A DNA stretch of 7,258 bases from CAYTRP01 sp964625145 (GTDB lineage Bacteria; Sumerlaeota; Sumerlaeia; SLMS01; JAHLLQ01), in contig CAZVAQ010000167.1 in NCBI GenBank assembly GCA_964625145.1, positions 1 through 7,258 of the forward strand, in the 5' to 3' direction. The position numbers were made by a program, and so were the translations under genes. Under the pieces are notes generated by a model. It made no database searches, was not told where the DNA came from, and was given only the letters and a program-made list of their open reading frames with translations. Of this stretch, positions 6,912-7,258 are shown in pieces (positions within the stretch are counted from its first letter, which is position 1; each line of letters starts with the position of its first letter).

Positions 6912-6942
6912 TTTATAATTAGTCCGCCCAGAGTTCCTGTAA
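6912..6942 (-). promoter_or_regulatory. Weak sigma-70-like promoter candidate for ietAS
   Basis: On the minus strand TTACAG (6942-6937) and TATAAA (6917-6912) are separated by 19 bases in the only AT-rich patch of the leader. A transcript from here would start near 6905 and carry about 60 untranslated bases that include the nested dyads. The spacing is longer than the ideal 17, so this is a guess from composition and position. Confidence 0.25.
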
Positions 6943-6976
6943 GTATACCTTGGACCGAGGCGGCGGTGGAATAGCC

Positions 6977-6998
6977 GGGCGACCAACTGGTCGAGCCC
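6977..6998. repeat. GC-rich hairpin GGGCGACC-AACT-GGTC(GA)GCCC
   Basis: The two arms give eight pairs around a four-base loop, with a two-base GA bulge in the right arm; the core CGACCAACTGGTCG (6980-6993) is palindromic. No T-run follows on either strand, so it is not a classical intrinsic terminator. It could still slow read-through from the small upstream gene into ietA, or be a protein-binding site. Confidence 0.4.
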
Positions 6999-7011
6999 CC
7001 GACCCCAGAAT

Positions 7012-7027
7012 CGGCGCATTAACGCCG
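7012..7027. repeat. Short hairpin CGGCG-CATTAA-CGCCG downstream of the small gene
   Basis: Five-base perfect arms around a six-base AT-rich loop lie 17 bases after the stop of the 56-codon gene on the minus strand. No T-run follows. It may act together with the hairpin at 6977-6998 to end that transcript, but the stem is short and may be chance. Confidence 0.3.
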
Positions 7028-7044
7028 TTGCCTAGCGCCCCACC

Positions 7045-7215
7045 TCACCCCTTCGCGATTCGCTTGATCCTGCCTTCGATGACTAGGGTTCCCAGCTTGC
7101 GATTTTTGCGGCCGGCGCCGATGAGGAAGACCTCGTTGTCGGTGCCCGGGATGGTGACGATCTGGCCTTGCTGGCGGAGGCTCTTGAGCTCTGCGGGGGT
7201 GTAGTAGCGGGTCAT
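7045..7215 (-). CDS. Small basic protein of unknown function (56 aa)
   Basis: The frame starts at ATG 7215 and ends at TGA 7047-7045. It begins MTRYYTPAELKSLRQQG, continues with QIVTIPGTDNEVFLIGAG, and ends in a basic tail with RKNRKLGTLV then IEGRIKRIAKG. By count there are 11 Lys/Arg and 4 Asp/Glu, so it could bind nucleic acid. There is no Cys, signal peptide or membrane segment. Support for its being real: GAGGAG lies eight bases before the ATG, the start overlaps the preceding stop as TAATG, GC-rich third positions dominate, and the residues look protein-like throughout. I do not recognise the family. It lies upstream of ietA in the same direction, 201 bases away, and is more likely paired with the gene running off the right edge than with ietAS. 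Confidence 0.6.
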   Translation of the reverse strand: MTRYYTPAELKSLRQQGQIVTIPGTDNEVFLIGAGRKNRKLGTLVIEGRIKRIAKG

Positions 7216-7258
7216 TAGTCGATCTCCTCAGGGGTGATTTCGATCAGGGCGAGCTCGT
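7215..7258 (-). CDS. C-terminal end of an unknown gene running off the right edge
   Basis: The last 13 codons read ELALIEITPEEID and end in TAA (7217-7215), whose final A is the first base of the next ATG. The TAATG junction and the ribosome binding site inside its last codons are typical of a translationally coupled pair. Too little is present to name a product. Confidence 0.45.
   Translation of the reverse strand, partial: ELALIEITPEEID

Larger units (their letters stand above)
6844..7044. other. Intergenic leader of the ietA-ietS operon
   Basis: This 201-base gap separates the small upstream gene from ietA, both on the minus strand. It is more AT-rich near 6910-6950 than its surroundings and holds promoter-like hexamers, nested dyads near 6863-6904, and two GC-rich hairpins at 6977-6998 and 7012-7027. 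I see no further gene in it on either strand. Confidence 0.6.

Noticed and set aside
6484..6918. 144-codon plus-strand frame opposite ietA
   Set aside because: It lies antisense to the N-terminal half of a clear AAA+ gene and shows no domain-like sequence.
6950..7204. 84-codon plus-strand frame near the right edge
   Set aside because: It is opposite the better-supported 56-codon gene, rich in Pro/Arg/Ser, and without a ribosome binding site.
1..7258. tRNA genes, CRISPR arrays, insertion-sequence ends
   Set aside because: I found no cloverleaf-like segment, no regularly spaced repeat with spacers, and no transposase or terminal inverted repeats.

Overview
The window is a piece of a bacterial anti-phage defence island on high-GC DNA. 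It carries no RNA genes, transposases or CRISPR repeats that I can see. The coding style (GTG/ATG starts, good Shine-Dalgarno sites, tight overlaps) is bacterial. No gene here fixes the genus: a GC-rich Gram-negative chromosome or large plasmid is a guess, not a reading.

Layout. Bases 1-3216 (+) hold a large type ISP-like N6-adenine DNA methyltransferase/specificity protein. Its reading frame runs in from the left edge but is cut by an in-frame TAG at 37-39. Bases 3217-3428 are a short convergent gap with three copies of GGAGGCTG and a doubtful small ORF. Bases 3429-6843 (-) hold a two-gene operon: an AAA+ ATPase (5659-6843) followed by a subtilisin-like serine protease (3429-5666). The two overlap by 8 bp and the second gene has a strong internal ribosome binding site. 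This pair matches IetA/IetS, described as a toxin-antitoxin plasmid-stability module on the Agrobacterium Ti plasmid pTiC58 and later reported as an anti-phage system (ietAS). Bases 6844-7044 are the ietAS leader, with promoter-like hexamers and nested dyads. Bases 7045-7258 (-) hold a 56-codon basic gene and the last codons of another gene, joined by a TAATG stop/start overlap.

How it works together (inference). Two unrelated defence modules meet tail to tail. The methyltransferase would mark self DNA, and perhaps restrict with partners or domains encoded left of the window; the visible part has no helicase or nuclease motifs. IetA would hold or license the IetS protease, which acts in the cytoplasm. 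The most unusual features are the stop codon inside the methyltransferase frame, the sharp GC3 drop confined to its NPPY-to-specificity region (a sign of specificity-domain exchange), and a helix-turn-helix-like C-terminus on IetA facing a dyad-rich leader.
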